Source: Blastococcus sp. CPCC 205250 (GTDB lineage: Bacteria; Actinomycetota; Actinomycetes; Mycobacteriales; Geodermatophilaceae). Taken from it: a stretch of DNA of 64,000 bases. Shown here piece after piece: positions 63,656 to 64,000 of this stretch (position 1 is the stretch's first letter; each line of letters starts with the position of its first letter). Below the pieces are notes generated by a model, which saw nothing but the letters and a program-made list of their open reading frames with translations, did no database searches and was not told where the DNA came from. Location of the stretch: NCBI RefSeq assembly GCF_019799925.1, contig NZ_JABGCG010000008.1, positions 1 to 64,000 of the forward strand, in the 5' to 3' direction. Both the position numbers and the translations under genes were made by a program.

Positions 63656-63877
63656 TCACCACCAGATCCGCATCGGCCGGCCCGGGAAGTCCCGGGGGTC
63701 GGGCGGTCGCCCAGCGCGTCGTCCAGCGCGCGGATCGACGGCACCAGCTGGAACGGCTCGACCGGGGACGGCGAGGACGGCGGGCATGTCGTCGAGCACG
63801 AGCAGCCGCACCGACCGGCCCTCCAGCAGGGCGCCCGCCCAGCGCCCGCGCCGGCCGTCGACCCCCGGCACCGCCAC
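63656..63877 (-). pseudogene. Remnant of a DUF429 family gene
   Basis: The 73-codon reading frame starts VPGVDGRRGRWAGALLEG and LLVLDDMPAVLA, the N-terminal pattern of DUF429 proteins, and ends GRPMRIWW, like their C-terminus. Between them the frame is wrong: a shifted frame reads VEPFQLVPSIRALDDALGD, a piece that belongs to the middle of the family. Full members have about 230-250 residues, so at least two deletions or frameshifts have removed most of the gene. It lies between the M1 lipoprotein gene and rpiB. Confidence 0.55.
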
Positions 63878-63903
63878 CCGCCGAGCCTGACAGACTCGGG
63901 CCC

Positions 63904-64000
63904 ATGCGCGTCTTCGTCGGCACCGACCACGCGGGCCTGGAGTTCAAGGAGCACCTCAAGGAGGCGCTGGCCGCTGCCGGGCACGAGCCGGTCGACTGCG
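63904..64000 (+). CDS. rpiB: Ribose-5-phosphate isomerase B, N-terminal start only
   Basis: Only 32 codons before the window ends: MRVFVGTDHAGLEFKEHLKE and on. The G-x-D-H-A-G-x-x-x-K start is diagnostic for RpiB, which interconverts ribose-5-phosphate and ribulose-5-phosphate. In M. tuberculosis rpiB (Rv2465c) follows the DsbA-like gene (Rv2466c) directly; here they are 12.4 kb apart in the same orientation. The gene is incomplete at its 3' end. Confidence 0.93.
   Translation, partial: MRVFVGTDHAGLEFKEHLKEALAAAGHEPVDC

Overview
This is a very GC-rich chromosomal segment, roughly three quarters G+C by eye, with many GTG starts and dense, often overlapping genes. Gene content (FbiC for cofactor F420, mycothiol-type DsbA, CtaJ, DUF5130, GlbO, DUF6221) points to an actinobacterium. 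The closest fit I can suggest is Geodermatophilaceae (Blastococcus, Geodermatophilus or Modestobacter); the family level is inference. I see no insertion sequence, prophage, CRISPR array or rRNA, and a single tRNA (Arg, anticodon TCT).

Layout. 1-3.4 kb: end of an accD1-accA1-acyl-CoA dehydrogenase operon for leucine/branched-chain acyl-CoA breakdown. 3.5-19.9 kb: a secreted anchored protein, an oxidoreductase, two GGDEF-EAL proteins, fbiC with a flavin-reductase-like gene, a disulfide oxidoreductase with NAD kinase, a transglutaminase-like protein and an LLM-class flavoenzyme. 20-24.6 kb: tRNA-Arg, DUF6221, SSB paralogue, EttA, thioesterase, MBL-fold protein. 24.6-28.8 kb: an AfsR/SARP-type regulator divergent from a methyltransferase. 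28.9-33.5 kb: a compact acyl-CoA ligase and a thiolase facing a BioY-EcfA-EcfT (biotin ECF transporter)-MOSC operon. 34-36 kb: a roadblock protein and an orphan RbsA-type ATPase. 36.2-48.1 kb: aglA, glbO, an MFS protein, MscS, prolyl oligopeptidase, HNH, SCO6745-family, kynureninase, amidase, ctaJ and DUF5130. 48.2-51.5 kb: pepN and the DsbA-like protein. 63.9 kb: start of rpiB.

Many of these genes are neighbours in Mycobacterium tuberculosis too, as I recall it (Rv2465c rpiB, Rv2466c DsbA, Rv2467 pepN, Rv2468c, Rv2469c HNH, Rv2470 glbO, Rv2471 aglA, Rv2475c, Rv2477c ABC-F, Rv2478c SSB, Rv2500c-Rv2502c). Against that backbone the block between DsbA and rpiB (51.6-63.9 kb) looks like an accessory insertion.

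The most interesting system lies in that block: a tightly coupled six-gene operon on the minus strand (61430 down to 52313). It encodes SbnA and SbnB (synthesis of L-2,3-diaminopropionate), a TauD-like oxygenase, an adenylation-carrier protein, a Sfp-type phosphopantetheinyl transferase, and a 951-residue membrane protein. That protein has two tandem carrier domains, six membrane segments and three hexapeptide-type domains, the layout of the C-terminal half of epsilon-poly-L-lysine synthetase (Pls). I read it as a split, Pls-like assembly line that probably makes a diaminopropionate-based (poly)peptide. Secondary points are a thiolase lacking its second catalytic cysteine beside the biotin transporter, a DsbA-like protein with a CPWA active site, and a hairpin stem repeated at two loci.
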